The position numbers were made by a program, and so were the translations under genes. The notes under the pieces are model-generated. The model was given only the letters and a program-made list of their open reading frames with translations, was not told the origin of the DNA and made no database searches. Shown one piece after another: positions 8,553-17,895 of a DNA stretch of 64,000 nt (positions within the stretch are counted from its first letter, which is position 1; each line of letters opens with the position of its first letter). This stretch comes from Streptomyces pilosus (GTDB lineage: Bacteria > Actinomycetota > Actinomycetes > Streptomycetales > Streptomycetaceae): NCBI RefSeq assembly GCF_014649835.1, contig NZ_BMTU01000002.1, positions 655,770 through 719,769 on the forward strand, read 5' to 3'.

Positions 8553-9188
8553 TCATCCCACGGCGTAGTGACCGAGGGCCGGTTCGAGGAGGCCGAAGGC
8601 GTCGGCGGCCTCGTCCGCGACGACTGCGGCGATCTCGTCGTTGGTGCGGCCGGCGAGGGTCAGCTCCTGGATGCGGCGGAACATGACGCGGTGCACGGCT
8701 GCGAGGAGGGCCGCAGTGGTGCGCGCGGTGATGTCGTCGGGGGAGGAGCCGGTGGCCTCGGCGAGGGCGGCAGCGAGTGCTTCTTCACGCCGGTCGTGAA
8801 GTGTGCGCAGACAGGCCGAGAGAGTCGGGCTCTCGTGGATCATCCGGGAGAAGTCCGGGCCGGCGAAGCCGATCACCGGGTCCTGGGCGGCGACGCCCGC
8901 TTCGAAGGTGCGGCGCAGCGCGCCCAGGACGGACTCTCCGGCAGGGCGGGCGGACACGGTCTCGGCCAGGCTCGCCACGAACGCGTCCTGGTGGTCGAAG
9001 GCCATGTCCTCCTTGCGCGGGAAGTAGTTGGTCACGGTCTTCGTGGCGACGCGGGCGGCGGTGGCGATCTCCGCGATGGTCGTCGACTCGAACCCCTGCG
9101 TCATGAAGAGGCGGGTGGCCTGGTCGGAGATCAACTGCCGGGTCTCCCGCTTCTTGGCCTCACGCAGTCCGGTGGTCTCGATACTCAT
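8553..9188 (-). CDS. TetR-family transcriptional regulator
   Basis: A 211-residue protein. The N-terminal helix-turn-helix is ISDQATRLFMTQGFESTTIAEIATAARVATKTVTNYF (residues about 20-55), the classical TetR DNA-binding unit. The C-terminal two thirds is an all-helical ligand-binding domain of unknown ligand. It is divergent from the VOC-family gene, with candidate operators between them, so it most likely represses that gene and itself. Confidence 0.93.
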   Translation of the reverse strand: MSIETTGLREAKKRETRQLISDQATRLFMTQGFESTTIAEIATAARVATKTVTNYFPRKEDMAFDHQDAFVASLAETVSARPAGESVLGALRRTFEAGVAAQDPVIGFAGPDFSRMIHESPTLSACLRTLHDRREEALAAALAEATGSSPDDITARTTAALLAAVHRVMFRRIQELTLAGRTNDEIAAVVADEAADAFGLLEPALGHYAVG

Positions 9189-9204
9189 GGCAGGATTTTA
9201 CCTC

Positions 9205-9265
9205 GATAGCAAGTTTATGTTGACACCGATTCTTGCCTGCGAGCTAAGTTTACCTCCAACGTAAA
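9205..9265 (+). promoter_or_regulatory. Divergent TetR/VOC promoter and candidate operators
   Basis: The region is AT-rich compared with its surroundings. TTTACCTCCAACGTAAA at 9249-9265 is a 17-bp palindrome (5-bp arms, 7-bp spacer). A related TTTACCTCGATAGCAAGTTTA begins near 9198. TTGACA at 9220-9225 with TAAGTT at 9245-9250 (19-base spacing) could be the promoter for the VOC gene; the palindrome overlaps its -10 and start region, as expected for repression. Confidence 0.6.
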
Positions 9266-9312
9266 TTTCTCCCATCGCCTGCTCTCCCACCTCCTGAACC
9301 GAAGGAACCCGC

Positions 9313-9696
9313 GTGCAGATCACCGCTTCCACCGTCTCCCTCACCGTGGACGACGTGGCCGCCTCCCGCTCCTTCTTCACCACCCACCTCGGCTACGAGG
9401 AGCGCATGGCCGCCGACGGCTTCTCCTCGCTGAGCCGGCCCGATGCCGCGCCCGACATCGTCCTGCTGCGTCGCGGCACGGAGGTCCTGCCGGCCGACCA
9501 GCGCGATCAGCGCGCCGGCGGGCTCATCCTCGCCTTCACCCTCGACAGCGGCATAGCCCAGGAAGAGGACAGGCTCCGGGCTGCGGGCGTCGACATCACC
9601 ATGCCGTTGCGGGAAGAGCCGTGGGGTGAACGCCTCTTCCAGATCACCGACCCCAACGGTGTGGTCGTCCAGTTCGTGGAGTGGGCCTCGTCCTAG
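9313..9696 (+). CDS. VOC/glyoxalase-family protein
   Basis: A 127-residue single-domain vicinal-oxygen-chelate protein starting at GTG. It has two beta-alpha-beta-beta-beta modules, the second ending ITDPNGVVVQFVEW, the usual metal-ligand strand of glyoxalase/bleomycin-resistance proteins. The family includes dioxygenases, glyoxalase I and antibiotic-binding proteins; the exact role is not predictable. Control by the divergent TetR protein points to a xenobiotic or reactive aldehyde as inducer. Confidence 0.85.
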   Translation: MQITASTVSLTVDDVAASRSFFTTHLGYEERMAADGFSSLSRPDAAPDIVLLRRGTEVLPADQRDQRAGGLILAFTLDSGIAQEEDRLRAAGVDITMPLREEPWGERLFQITDPNGVVVQFVEWASS

Positions 9697-10166
9697 GCGG
9701 CCCGACCTCACCCCGGTCGCGGAGTTCACCCGAGGTCCGCTCCGCTCGGCGGGCCGGGGCTACTGCTGACCCCCGTGTTCAGCGCGCGGGCCGGCTCACT
9801 GACCGTCGCCGGCGGCTGCACCGAGCGGAGCGCCGGCCGTCCTCGCTCCACGGGCCGCAACCCGACCGCCCGCAGTGTCCCTTGTGAGGGGAACTGCCAC
9901 GGCTTGGAAAATCGGGGAACATTCCACCTTTAGCCGCCTCTAAACAGGCGGGTTCACCTAGGCATGCGCGGCCCGGCGGACGTAGCATCGAACCGAGGTG
10001 TTACAGCCGTATTTCCGCGCGGACAAATGAACCTGGAGCGACAGGCGCCGAATTCAGTGACGTATCGGGTCGAGCGGTCATCGGTCGGGCTCGCAGGAAA
10101 CGGAGTCGGGGGAGGTCCGTTCGACATGTGCGCGGTGGTTCGCGCAGCGAGAGTGAGGTGTGTTCC
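9697..10166. other. Non-coding region upstream of ectABCD
   Basis: About 470 bases hold no convincing gene. A small perfect hairpin (CCGCCT, six-base loop, AGGCGG) lies at 9934-9951. The stretch around 9905-9930 and 9995-10030 is lower in GC than the surroundings. The ectoine operon promoter must be in here, but I cannot place -35/-10 boxes with confidence. Confidence 0.5.
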
Positions 10167-10658
10167 GTGGACACACTGGTCATGGCGATTCCCACGGTCG
10201 AGGACGGGGCTGCTGCGTGGCATATCGCCCGTGAATCCCGGGTACTCGACGTGAATTCTCCATACAGCTATCTGCTGTGGTTCAGGGATTTCGCCCGTAC
10301 GTCCGTGGTGGCCTCGGATTCCGGTGACGTCCCCGTCGGATTCGTCACCGGATTCCGCCGGCCCGAGCAGCCGGACACCCTCGTCGTGTGGCAGATAGCC
10401 GTGGACCGGGGGCAGCGCGGACGCGGCACCGCCAGTGCCATGCTGGACCATCTCACCGCCCGGCTGACCGCGGACGGCGCCCTGCGGCACCTGGAGACGA
10501 CCATCAGCCCGGACAACGCCGCATCCCACCGGCTGTTCCGGTCCTTCGCCCGGCGGCACGCGGCACGGCTCGAAAGGGACCTCCTGTTTCCGGCGGAACT
10601 CTTCCCGGACACGCACGAAGCCGAGTTCCTCTACCGCATCGGGCCGCTGCTCCGCTGA
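10167..10658 (+). CDS. ectA: L-2,4-diaminobutyrate N-acetyltransferase
   Basis: A 163-residue GNAT enzyme that acetylates L-2,4-diaminobutyrate, the second step of ectoine synthesis. EctA signatures are LDVNSPYSYLLWFRDFARTS near the N-terminus and the acetyl-CoA loop VDRGQRGRGTASAML. The C-terminus HEAEFLYRIGPL also fits. The start is taken at GTG 10167, eight bases after GTGAGG. It is first in an operon with ectB, ectC and ectD. Confidence 0.95.
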   Translation: MDTLVMAIPTVEDGAAAWHIARESRVLDVNSPYSYLLWFRDFARTSVVASDSGDVPVGFVTGFRRPEQPDTLVVWQIAVDRGQRGRGTASAMLDHLTARLTADGALRHLETTISPDNAASHRLFRSFARRHAARLERDLLFPAELFPDTHEAEFLYRIGPLLR

Positions 10659-10719
10659 CCGGCGCCCTCGACGGAACTGAGAAGTCAGTCCGTTCGTCCT
10701 CCGTAAGGAGCGAGCAATC

Positions 10720-12012
10720 ATGACGGTTCCCCATTCCGCCTCTCACGTGTTCGAGAGGCTCGAGTCCGAGGTCCGCAGTTATTGCCGGGGCTGGCCCACC
10801 GTCTTCGACCGTGCGCACGGCAGCCACATGTACGGCGAGGACCATCGTCCCTATCTGGATTTCTTCTCCGGTGCCGGGACGCTGAACTACGGGCACAACA
10901 ACCCGGTATTGAAGCGCGCGCTTCTCGACTACATCGAACGTGACGGCGTCACCCACGCCCTCGACATGTCGACGGCCGCCAAGCGCACATTCCTGGAGAC
11001 CTTCCAGGAGACCGTGCTGGAACCGCGCGAACTGCCCTACAAGGTGATGTTCCCCGGACCCGCCGGCACCAATGCCGTGGAGGCCGCCCTGAAGCTGGCC
11101 CGTAAGGTGAAGGGCAGGGAAGCCGTCGTCTTCTTCACCAACGCCTTCCACGGCATGTCGCTGGGCTCCCTCGCCGTCACCGGCAACGCCTTCAAGCGGG
11201 CGGGTGCGGGGATCCCGCTGGTGCACGCCACCCCCATGCCCTACGACGAGCGACCGGACGGTGGGCAACCCGCGTTCCGCTGGTTCGATCGGCTGCTGGC
11301 CGGCGAGGGCTCCGGCCTGGACGCCCCGGCGGCCGTGATCGTCGAAACCGTGCAGGGCGAGGGCGGGCTCAACGTGGCCCGCGCCGAGTGGCTGCGCGAC
11401 CTCGCCGAACTGTGCCGGCGCCGGGACATGCTGCTGATCGTCGACGACATCCAGATGGGGTGCGGCCGCACCGGCGCGTTCTTCTCCTTCGAGGAGTCCG
11501 GCATCGTCCCGGACATCGTGACCCTCTCGAAGTCCGTCAGCGGATACGGACTCCCGATGGCGCTGACCCTGTTCCGTCCCGAGCTGGACATCTGGCAGCC
11601 CGGCGAACACAACGGCACGTTCCGCGGCTTCAACCCGGCCTTCGTCACCGCCACCGCCGCGCTGGAGGAGTACTGGCGCGACGGCCGGCTGGAGAAACAG
11701 ACCCTGGCCCGCGGAGAGCAGCTCGAGCAGGCGTTGCGGGCCGTCGCGGCCGGCCGGACGGATACGGCACCCGACGTGCGTGGCCGTGGGCTCGCGTGGG
11801 GCATGGAGTTCGCCGATCCGTCCCGTGCCACCGCCGTGTGCGCCCGCGCCTTCGAACTGGGCCTGCTGCTGGAGACGTCCGGCCCGCAGGACGAGGTCGT
11901 CAAGCTGTTCCCGCCGTTGACCATCGACGACGAGGAACTGGAGGAAGGGCTCGCACTGTTCGGTCGCGCGGTCCGGGAGACCGAGCAGCCGCCGCGGTCC
12001 GGCCCCCGCTGA
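10720..12012 (+). CDS. ectB: Diaminobutyrate-2-oxoglutarate aminotransferase
   Basis: A 430-residue class III PLP aminotransferase that converts aspartate semialdehyde to L-2,4-diaminobutyrate, the first committed step of ectoine synthesis. Landmarks are [12 protein letters not shown] near the N-terminus, [18 protein letters not shown] (phosphate-binding turn), [13 protein letters not shown] (Asp contacting the pyridine nitrogen) and the catalytic lysine in [10 protein letters not shown]. The spacing is 61 bases after ectA, with AAGGAGCGA before the ATG. Confidence 0.97.
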   Translation: MTVPHSASHVFERLESEVRSYCRGWPTVFDRAHGSHMYGEDHRPYLDFFSGAGTLNYGHNNPVLKRALLDYIERDGVTHALDMSTAAKRTFLETFQETVLEPRELPYKVMFPGPAGTNAVEAALKLARKVKGREAVVFFTNAFHGMSLGSLAVTGNAFKRAGAGIPLVHATPMPYDERPDGGQPAFRWFDRLLAGEGSGLDAPAAVIVETVQGEGGLNVARAEWLRDLAELCRRRDMLLIVDDIQMGCGRTGAFFSFEESGIVPDIVTLSKSVSGYGLPMALTLFRPELDIWQPGEHNGTFRGFNPAFVTATAALEEYWRDGRLEKQTLARGEQLEQALRAVAAGRTDTAPDVRGRGLAWGMEFADPSRATAVCARAFELGLLLETSGPQDEVVKLFPPLTIDDEELEEGLALFGRAVRETEQPPRSGPR

Positions 12013-12077
12013 GGACACGAGCGCACCGACGGCCGTGGGCGTGCATGCCCACACCGGGCAGAGAGGTGGGATCCATC

Positions 12078-12518
12078 GTGATCGTCCGTTCCCTGAAGGA
12101 GATCGAGGACACCGCCCGGCACGTCAGGGCCACGTCCGGCACCTGGGAGAGCAAACGGCTCGTCCTCGCCCGTGAGCGGGTCGGCTTCTCCCTGCACGAG
12201 ACGACGCTCTACGCGGGTACGCAGACGACGATGTGGTACGCCCACCACGTCGAGGCCGTGCTCTGCGTCGAGGGCGAGGCGGAGCTGACCGACGAGGAGA
12301 CCGGCGAGAAGCACTGGATCACGCCGGGAACGATGTACCTGCTGGACGGCCACGAGCGGCACACCATGCGGCCCAAGACCGACTTCCGCTGCGTGTGCGT
12401 CTTCAACCCGCCCCTGACCGGCCTGGAGGACCACGACGACAACGGTGCCTACCCTCCCCCGGAGCCGAGTACCCGAAGGGACCCCGAGCCGGGGGAATCC
12501 GGAATCGACGACGCGTGA
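12078..12518 (+). CDS. ectC: Ectoine synthase
   Basis: A 146-residue cupin that closes N-gamma-acetyl-diaminobutyrate to ectoine. Recognisable EctC segments are [16 protein letters not shown] at the start (here [12 protein letters not shown]), [20 protein letters not shown] with metal-ligand residues, and [17 protein letters not shown]. It starts at GTG 12078; the open frame upstream belongs to a shadow of ectB. The C-terminus has a proline- and acid-rich extension of about 20 residues beyond the cupin. Confidence 0.96.
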   Translation: MIVRSLKEIEDTARHVRATSGTWESKRLVLARERVGFSLHETTLYAGTQTTMWYAHHVEAVLCVEGEAELTDEETGEKHWITPGTMYLLDGHERHTMRPKTDFRCVCVFNPPLTGLEDHDDNGAYPPPEPSTRRDPEPGESGIDDA

Positions 12519-12526
12519 GGACGACC

Positions 12527-13432
12527 ATGATGACGACGTACAACCACCGCCGGACCACCGACTCGTACCCGACCCGCGGCACGACCGAGGCGATGATGCC
12601 GCGTCGCGACCCCGTGGTGTGGTCAACACCCGACACGCCCGGCCCCCTCGGGCGGGCCGGACTGCTGGACTTCGAACGCACCGGTTTCACGACCGTCGAC
12701 ACACTGCTGGGCCCGGACGAGGTGGCCCTGTACCGCGCCGAGCTGGACAGGCTGGTCCGGGACCCGGCGATCCGCTCCGACGAACGCGCCGTCGTCGAGC
12801 CCACCTCCCACGACATCCGATCGGTGTTCGAAGTGCACCGGATCAGTGAGGTGTTCGCCTCCCTCGTCCGTGACGAACGCGTGGTGGGAGCAGCCCGCCA
12901 GATCCTCGGCTCGGACGTGTACGTCCACCAGTCCCGCATCAACGTGAAACCCGGCTTCGGAGCGAGCGGCTTCTACTGGCACTCGGACTTCGAGACCTGG
13001 CACGCCGAGGACGGCCTGCCCCGCATGCGAGCCGTGTCGGTGTCGATCGCGCTCACCGACAACCACGCCACCAACGGAAGCCTGATGATCATCCCCGGCT
13101 CGCACAGGACGTTCCTGAGCTGCGCGGGGGAGACGCCCCGGGACAACTACAAGAAGTCACTCAGGATGCAGGAGGCGGGGACGCCGTCGAACGAGGCCAT
13201 CACCGCGCTGTCCGAACCGAACGGCATCCGGCTGATCACCGGCCGTTCCGGCTCCGCGACCTGGTTCGACTGCAACTGCATGCACGGCTCGGGCGACAAC
13301 ATCACACCGTACCCGCGGAGCAACGTGTTCCTCGTGTTCAACAGCGTCGAGAACACGGCGGCGGAACCCTTCGCGGCACCGGCACGGCGCCCCGCGTTCG
13401 TCGGAGCGCGCGACTTCACGCCGGTGAGGTGA
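12527..13432 (+). CDS. ectD: Ectoine 5-hydroxylase
   Basis: A 301-residue Fe(II)/2-oxoglutarate dioxygenase of the PhyH group that hydroxylates ectoine to 5-hydroxyectoine. The iron ligands are the HSD of FYWHSDFETWHAEDG and the distal His of CNCMHGSGDN. The EctD signature FYWHSDFETWH is intact. Two adjacent in-frame ATGs occur; the first (12527) follows GTGAGG at six bases. It begins eight bases after the ectC stop, so it is in the same operon. Confidence 0.96.
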   Translation: MMTTYNHRRTTDSYPTRGTTEAMMPRRDPVVWSTPDTPGPLGRAGLLDFERTGFTTVDTLLGPDEVALYRAELDRLVRDPAIRSDERAVVEPTSHDIRSVFEVHRISEVFASLVRDERVVGAARQILGSDVYVHQSRINVKPGFGASGFYWHSDFETWHAEDGLPRMRAVSVSIALTDNHATNGSLMIIPGSHRTFLSCAGETPRDNYKKSLRMQEAGTPSNEAITALSEPNGIRLITGRSGSATWFDCNCMHGSGDNITPYPRSNVFLVFNSVENTAAEPFAAPARRPAFVGARDFTPVR

Positions 13433-13459
13433 AGGCCGTAGGTGTGACCGGAGACCACC

Positions 13460-13813
13460 ATGGCTGATCGACGGAGCGGGGAACTCACACCCGGCGGACA
13501 GGCGCCGACCGATCTGCTGTACGTACCCGTCCGGCCGGAACGCCGCTGCTACGTGACCTGCTTCTTCCGCACCCCCAGTGGTTGCCGTACCGCCGTCGCC
13601 TTCACCTCCTGCGCGCGCTTGCTGGCGGCCCTCGGTCAGGACCATCCGTGGATCAGGCTCTCCGTCACCGCGCTGCGCGCCCTCACCGCGCCCCTCGGGT
13701 GCCCCACGATCACCGTCGATCCACAGGTGTCGGTCCGCCCGGGCGGCACCCCCCTCAGAACCCGCCCGGGTCCCGGTACGAGCCTGCTGCCGGGGGCACG
13801 GGTGAACCGGTGA
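13460..13813 (+). CDS. SAV_915-like small protein
   Basis: A 117-residue protein. The central part (YVTCFFRTPSGCRTAVAFTS, then a segment ending LRALTAPLGCPTITVDPQV) matches what I recall of the SAV_915 family of streptomycete proteins: RTPxGxRTAVAFTS followed by LRALxxPLG. The function of the family is not known to me. It lies 27 bases after ectD in the same direction and could be read from the ectoine operon. The C-terminal 20 residues are low-complexity. Confidence 0.7.
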   Translation: MADRRSGELTPGGQAPTDLLYVPVRPERRCYVTCFFRTPSGCRTAVAFTSCARLLAALGQDHPWIRLSVTALRALTAPLGCPTITVDPQVSVRPGGTPLRTRPGPGTSLLPGARVNR

Positions 13814-13898
13814 CGGGAGACGGCCCTCGCACGGCGAGCGGCCCGCAGGCGACGAGCACGGCCGGTCAGGCCGGCTGCCACTCGGAAAGGAGCACGAC

Positions 13899-14135
13899 AT
13901 GGCGGTCTGCGAGGTATGCGGAAACGACTACGCCCTGTCCTTCGAAGTGCACACGGCCGGTGACGGGGTGCACACCTTCGACAGCATCGAATGCGCCGCC
14001 CACCGGCTGGCGCCCATCTGCGACAACTGCCAGTGCAAGGTCCTCGGACACGGGCACCAGGCCGACGGGCGCTTCTTCTGCTGCGCCCACTGTGCCCGGG
14101 CACGCGGCTACGAGACCCTCACGGACAGCGCGTGA
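13899..14135 (+). CDS. Small cysteine-rich metal-binding protein
   Basis: A 78-residue protein with ten cysteines: CEVCGNDY at the start, IECAAHR in the middle, then CDNCQCKVLGHGHQ and FFCCAHCARARG. The C-terminal half has the C-x2-C-x-C ... CC-x2-C spacing and histidines seen in bacterial SmtA-type metallothioneins. The N-terminal CxxC resembles a zinc ribbon. It probably binds zinc; role unknown. AAGGAGCACGAC precedes the ATG. Confidence 0.7.
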   Translation: MAVCEVCGNDYALSFEVHTAGDGVHTFDSIECAAHRLAPICDNCQCKVLGHGHQADGRFFCCAHCARARGYETLTDSA

Positions 14136-14174
14136 CCGGGCGGTCTCTTCACGGCCGGTGATCCGGGCACCTGC

Positions 14175-16220
14175 TCACCCGGTGTCGTCGTCGGCCGGCC
14201 CGCCGGTGGAGGCGTGCGCCGCGAGTGCCGCGTCGGCGGCAGCCAGGTGGCGGCTGACCGGGCCGAAGGAGACCAGGCCGCTCCCCGCCCCCGCGTACTC
14301 GGCTTCGGCCGCGGCGAGTTCCCGCCGGGCGCGACGCAGGACCGGCAGGTGCCCGACGGACGCGGCGGCCCGGGCGAGTACGCACCACAGGGCCTCCTGA
14401 AGGAGGTCGTGCGGGGGCCGGGGAACGGTCGACAACGCCTGACGAGCCTCAGCGGTGGCGCCCGAGGCGGCCAGCAGCAGGGGCTCGAGCCAGGGCCGGT
14501 ACGGGCCCGGGTCCAGGCCGGCGAAGTCGCCGGGAGCCGGCAGGCCGTCACCCCGCAGGACGGGAACCAGCGTGACGAGGGCCGCGGCTCCCCGGGTCAG
14601 GCCGGGCATGCCGCAGTCGGCGGTCTCCGCCAGGACGTGTGCGTACCGGCGACGGGCGGCGGGCCGGCCTTCGGTCTCGCAGGTGCGCAGCGCCCGGTAC
14701 CAGGCGGTGAAGACACCGGCGAGCGGCCGTTCGTTGCGGTGCGCGAGCCGGTCGATCTCCTCGGCTTCGGTGTCCGCTCCCGTGAAGTCGCCGAGGCCGG
14801 CGAGCGCCTGGAGGCGAACGATACGGCCCAGCACCTCGTGCCCGGGGAGCTGGTGGTCGACGGACAGCCGGGTCAGCTCACTGCCGAGGGCGTTCCGGCG
14901 GGCGGCCGAACCGCAGTCGGCGAACGCCTGCATGAAGGCCCCGTTGAGGGCGAACGCGAGGAGAGCGGGGTCGCCGAGGCGACGGGCGAGCCGGACGGCC
15001 TCCTCGGCGGCGCGTTCGGCGCGCAGCCGCCACGGCTCGGTGACGGGGGCGCCGGAGGCCCGGGGAAGCGGTGCGTCCGCGGCGGCGTCGCCCCGGGACT
15101 CGACCGCCACGACGGACAACAGCCGGGCGCGCAGGGCGGGCGGCCCTTCGGGGCCGAGCCGGGCTGCGGCACGGGCGGCCGCCCGGGACAGTTCCCCGGC
15201 GCCTTCGGGGTCGTCGGCGCGGGTCCACACCGCCGGGACGTCGTAGGAGCCGATGATCCGGGCCGCCAGTTCCGGGTCACCGGTCGTCTCGGCCGCCGCG
15301 ACCAGGTCCCGGCGGTGCCGGTGTGCCTCCACCAGGCCGTCGGGGCCCGTCACCGCGAGATCGCGCAGCAGGCCCGCGGTGGCGTGCAGCCGGGCCCGGG
15401 ACCGGGCAGGCACCGACCGGTCCCAGGAGGCCGCCGCCCGGTCCCAGACGCTGTCGGCCATCCCGGCCGGTTCGGTCGCGGAGGTCGCCGCCGGGCTGAG
15501 AAGGCGTGCCTCTGTCCGTGCCAGAGCGGCACCGCCTCCACCCAGGACGTCACGGGCCCGGGCCACTGCCCGCAGGGCCTCGCCGCGCCGCCCGGCACGG
15601 TCGAGCGCGGTGGCCAGCAGCACCCAGCCGTCCTCCCGGCCGGGGTGGGCGGCGACATGGGCGCGCAGATCGACGACCGCGTCCCGGGCGGCGCCGGTCG
15701 CCAGCAGGGCGTCAGCCCGCCGCTCGACCGCGTCGAGCCTCATCGCCTCCAGCCGCACCCGCTCGGCGGCGGCCCACGCGGCAGCGGGGAAGTCGGCGAG
15801 CACCGGTCCCCGCCAGCAGGCGAGCGCCTCGTCCCACAGGGCGACGGCCACGTGCGGCGGCGCCTGCCCGGCCCGCGCGGCGGCGTCCTCGAACCGCCAG
15901 GCGTCCACCGCCCCGCGGCTCGCCCGTAGTACGTAACCGGGGCCATCGGTGACCAGCAGGCGGGACGGCTGCCGGGGTGGGCGTCCTGGCTCCAGGGCGC
16001 GGCGCAGCGCCGCCACGAACGTGCGAACCGCGCCGACCGCACCCGCCGGAGCCTCGTCCTCCCACAGGTCGGCCACCAGCCGGCCGACCGGCACCACCCG
16101 GCCCCGGGCGATCAGCAGCCGCCCGAGCACCTCCCGGTGGCGGGGCGCGCCGAGTGGAAGGGACGACCCGTCGGCGTCCCAGGCGGCCACCGGACCCAGC
16201 AGTCCGAACTCCACACCCAC
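14175..16220 (-). CDS. SARP/AfsR-type regulator with BTAD domain
   Basis: A 681-residue regulator. The start is taken at GTG 16220, which follows AAAGGA. Residues about 1-90 form an OmpR-like winged helix (FGLLGPVAAWDADG ... LIARGRVVPVGRLVADLWEDEAP). Residues about 95-240 are the bacterial transcriptional activation domain (BTAD). A long helical, TPR-like C-terminus follows; I see no P-loop NB-ARC, unlike AfsR. Such proteins activate target promoters in streptomycetes. The gene is divergent from an alpha/beta hydrolase gene, a likely target. Confidence 0.85.
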   Translation of the reverse strand: MGVEFGLLGPVAAWDADGSSLPLGAPRHREVLGRLLIARGRVVPVGRLVADLWEDEAPAGAVGAVRTFVAALRRALEPGRPPRQPSRLLVTDGPGYVLRASRGAVDAWRFEDAAARAGQAPPHVAVALWDEALACWRGPVLADFPAAAWAAAERVRLEAMRLDAVERRADALLATGAARDAVVDLRAHVAAHPGREDGWVLLATALDRAGRRGEALRAVARARDVLGGGGAALARTEARLLSPAATSATEPAGMADSVWDRAAASWDRSVPARSRARLHATAGLLRDLAVTGPDGLVEAHRHRRDLVAAAETTGDPELAARIIGSYDVPAVWTRADDPEGAGELSRAAARAAARLGPEGPPALRARLLSVVAVESRGDAAADAPLPRASGAPVTEPWRLRAERAAEEAVRLARRLGDPALLAFALNGAFMQAFADCGSAARRNALGSELTRLSVDHQLPGHEVLGRIVRLQALAGLGDFTGADTEAEEIDRLAHRNERPLAGVFTAWYRALRTCETEGRPAARRRYAHVLAETADCGMPGLTRGAAALVTLVPVLRGDGLPAPGDFAGLDPGPYRPWLEPLLLAASGATAEARQALSTVPRPPHDLLQEALWCVLARAAASVGHLPVLRRARRELAAAEAEYAGAGSGLVSFGPVSRHLAAADAALAAHASTGGPADDDTG

Positions 16221-16382
16221 GGCAGGGTCCTTTCGCGGGCGGCCCGGCGCCCGCGGGTCCCGCATGTCCACTCATCGATCGCTGATCCGGGGCCCGCAAC
16301 CTGGGTGACGTCCCCGGACGTTCCGGACCACCGCTGCCGGAGGTCCGGAACGTCCACTCTGCCACGAACCACAGGAGTCACC

Positions 16383-17264
16383 GTGACAACCCCGCGCATC
16401 CCCGGCTTCACCGAGCACCGCGTGACCGTCGACGACGGCGTCGCTCTGAACGCCGCCGTCGGCGGCGCGGGCACCCCGGTCGTCCTGCTGCACGGCTTCC
16501 CGCAGACCCACCTGATGTGGCGGCACGTCGCCGCCGACCTCGCCGCCGACCACACCGTCATCTGTCCCGACCTGCGCGGCTACGGCGCCAGCGACAAGCC
16601 CGCCGAGACCGGCCCCGACGTCTACTCCAAGCGGACCATGGCCCAGGACGTCGTACGCCTCGCCGCCGAACTGGGCCACGACCGCTTCACCCTGGCCGGC
16701 CACGATCGCGGCGCCCTGGTCGCCTTCCGCGCCGCCATGGACCATCCCGGCACCGTCACCCGGGCCCTGTTCCTCGACGTCCTGCCGACCCTCGACATGT
16801 GGGACGCGCTGCGCGGAGTGAACGGCGCGGTCGGCTTCCACCTCTACCTGATGGCCCAGGCCCCCGGCCTGCCCGAGGAGATGATCCAGAGGTCCGCCGA
16901 CCGCTTCTTCGGCTACTTCCTCGACGCCTGGACCAAGGACCCGGCCGCCATCCCCGCCGACGTCCGCGCGCACTACCTCGCCGCCTCCGCGGCAGCCGTA
17001 CCCTCCGTCGTCGCCGACTACCGCGCCTCAGCCGGCGTGGACGTCGACCACGACACCGCCGACAGGGACGCGGGCAACACGTTGGCCATGCCGGTGACCG
17101 TCCTCCAGCAGGACTGGGGCGCCGCCCTCGGCTACCACGCCCAGGGCTTGTGGAGCGCCTGGACCGACGACCTGGAGCACCGCACGGTGTCCTGCGGCCA
17201 CTTCATGGCCGAGGAGGATCCCCAGCTGATCGCCGACGAGATCAGGGCACTCGCCACCCGCTGA
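16383..17264 (+). CDS. Alpha/beta hydrolase of the haloacetate-dehalogenase/epoxide-hydrolase group
   Basis: A 293-residue hydrolase starting at GTG after AGGAG. It has HGFPQTHLMWR (oxyanion), GHDRGALVAFR (nucleophile Asp in G-H-D-R-G), and a C-terminal CGHFMAEE with the catalytic His. The Asp nucleophile and the LDVLPTLDMW segment match haloacetate dehalogenases. However, where fluoroacetate dehalogenases have the halide-binding His-Trp pair, this protein reads FHLYLM, lacking the Trp. An epoxide hydrolase or other C-X hydrolase role is as likely. Confidence 0.85.
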   Translation: MTTPRIPGFTEHRVTVDDGVALNAAVGGAGTPVVLLHGFPQTHLMWRHVAADLAADHTVICPDLRGYGASDKPAETGPDVYSKRTMAQDVVRLAAELGHDRFTLAGHDRGALVAFRAAMDHPGTVTRALFLDVLPTLDMWDALRGVNGAVGFHLYLMAQAPGLPEEMIQRSADRFFGYFLDAWTKDPAAIPADVRAHYLAASAAAVPSVVADYRASAGVDVDHDTADRDAGNTLAMPVTVLQQDWGAALGYHAQGLWSAWTDDLEHRTVSCGHFMAEEDPQLIADEIRALATR

Positions 17265-17281
17265 ACGGGCCCACCGACGCA

Positions 17282-17322
17282 CCTCTCCCTCCTGTCGCGC
17301 GAGCCCAGGACGGAGGGAGAGG
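17282..17322. terminator. Hairpin between convergent hydrolase and MarR genes
   Basis: CCTCTCCCTCC at 17282-17292 pairs exactly with GGAGGGAGAGG at 17312-17322, with a 19-base loop. It lies just after the hydrolase stop and before the end of the convergent MarR gene, so it can serve both. Confidence 0.6.
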
Positions 17323-17368
17323 AGCACGCGGCGGGACGCGGACCGGTCTCCCAGCAGACCGGCGTCGG

Positions 17369-17824
17369 TCACGCCGTTCGTGTCTGCCGGGCGGATGTCA
17401 GTACCGCGGTCAGGAAGCGACGCACCGTCTCCACCTCGCTCGTGTCGAAGTCCTCCGCGACCGCCACCACTTCGGCGATCAACGGACCGAAGAAGGACCA
17501 CCCGAGTTCCATGGCCTTGTCCTCCACCTTCAGCAGCACGCGTCGCCGATCGACGGTGTCCTTGGTACGCCGGACCAGTTCGAGCCGCTCCAGCCGGTCG
17601 ACCAGGGCGGTGGTGCCGGCCGAGTTCAGGCGCATCCGACGACCGAGCCATCCCGGCGTGGCGGCGATGTCGTCCCGCGCCGCATCCAGCAGATGGATCA
17701 ACGCGCGTACGTCGGTCGGGTGCAGCCCGTGGCGCGCGGCGAACTCGGAGCCGAGCAGGTCGAACTCGACGGTCACCGCGCGCAGCACGTGGACCAGCTT
17801 CATGGCCGGGCTTTCGTCGTTCAT
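17369..17824 (-). CDS. MarR-family transcriptional regulator
   Basis: A 151-residue MarR protein: dimerisation helices at both ends and a winged helix in the middle (ATPGWLGRRMRLNSAGTTALVDRLERLELV, then the wing RTKDTVDRRRVLLKVED with the family's D-x-R-x-x-x-L). It is divergent from the hydrolase gene at 17896. The short region between holds repeated palindromic sites, so autorepression and control of the hydrolase are likely. Confidence 0.93.
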   Translation of the reverse strand: MNDESPAMKLVHVLRAVTVEFDLLGSEFAARHGLHPTDVRALIHLLDAARDDIAATPGWLGRRMRLNSAGTTALVDRLERLELVRRTKDTVDRRRVLLKVEDKAMELGWSFFGPLIAEVVAVAEDFDTSEVETVRRFLTAVLTSARQTRTA

Positions 17825-17854
17825 TCACGCTCCCTGCAATCCATGCGTAACATC

Positions 17855-17887
17855 TCTCGCTGAACGAGAATATCGCTCAACGAGAGG
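17855..17887. promoter_or_regulatory. Candidate MarR operator: two palindromic repeats
   Basis: TCGCTGAACGAGA (17857-17869) and TCGCTCAACGAGA (17873-17885) are direct repeats spaced 16 bases start to start. Each is an imperfect palindrome (TCTCG...CGAGA). The whole also reads as CTCTCG ... CGAGAG. They fill the gap between the divergent MarR and hydrolase starts. Confidence 0.8.
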
Positions 17888-17895
17888 AACGCCTG

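Noticed and set aside
16383..17264. Fluoroacetate dehalogenase assignment
   Set aside because: The Asp nucleophile and fold fit, but the halide-binding His-Trp pair is not present (FHLYLM), so I kept the broader hydrolase call.
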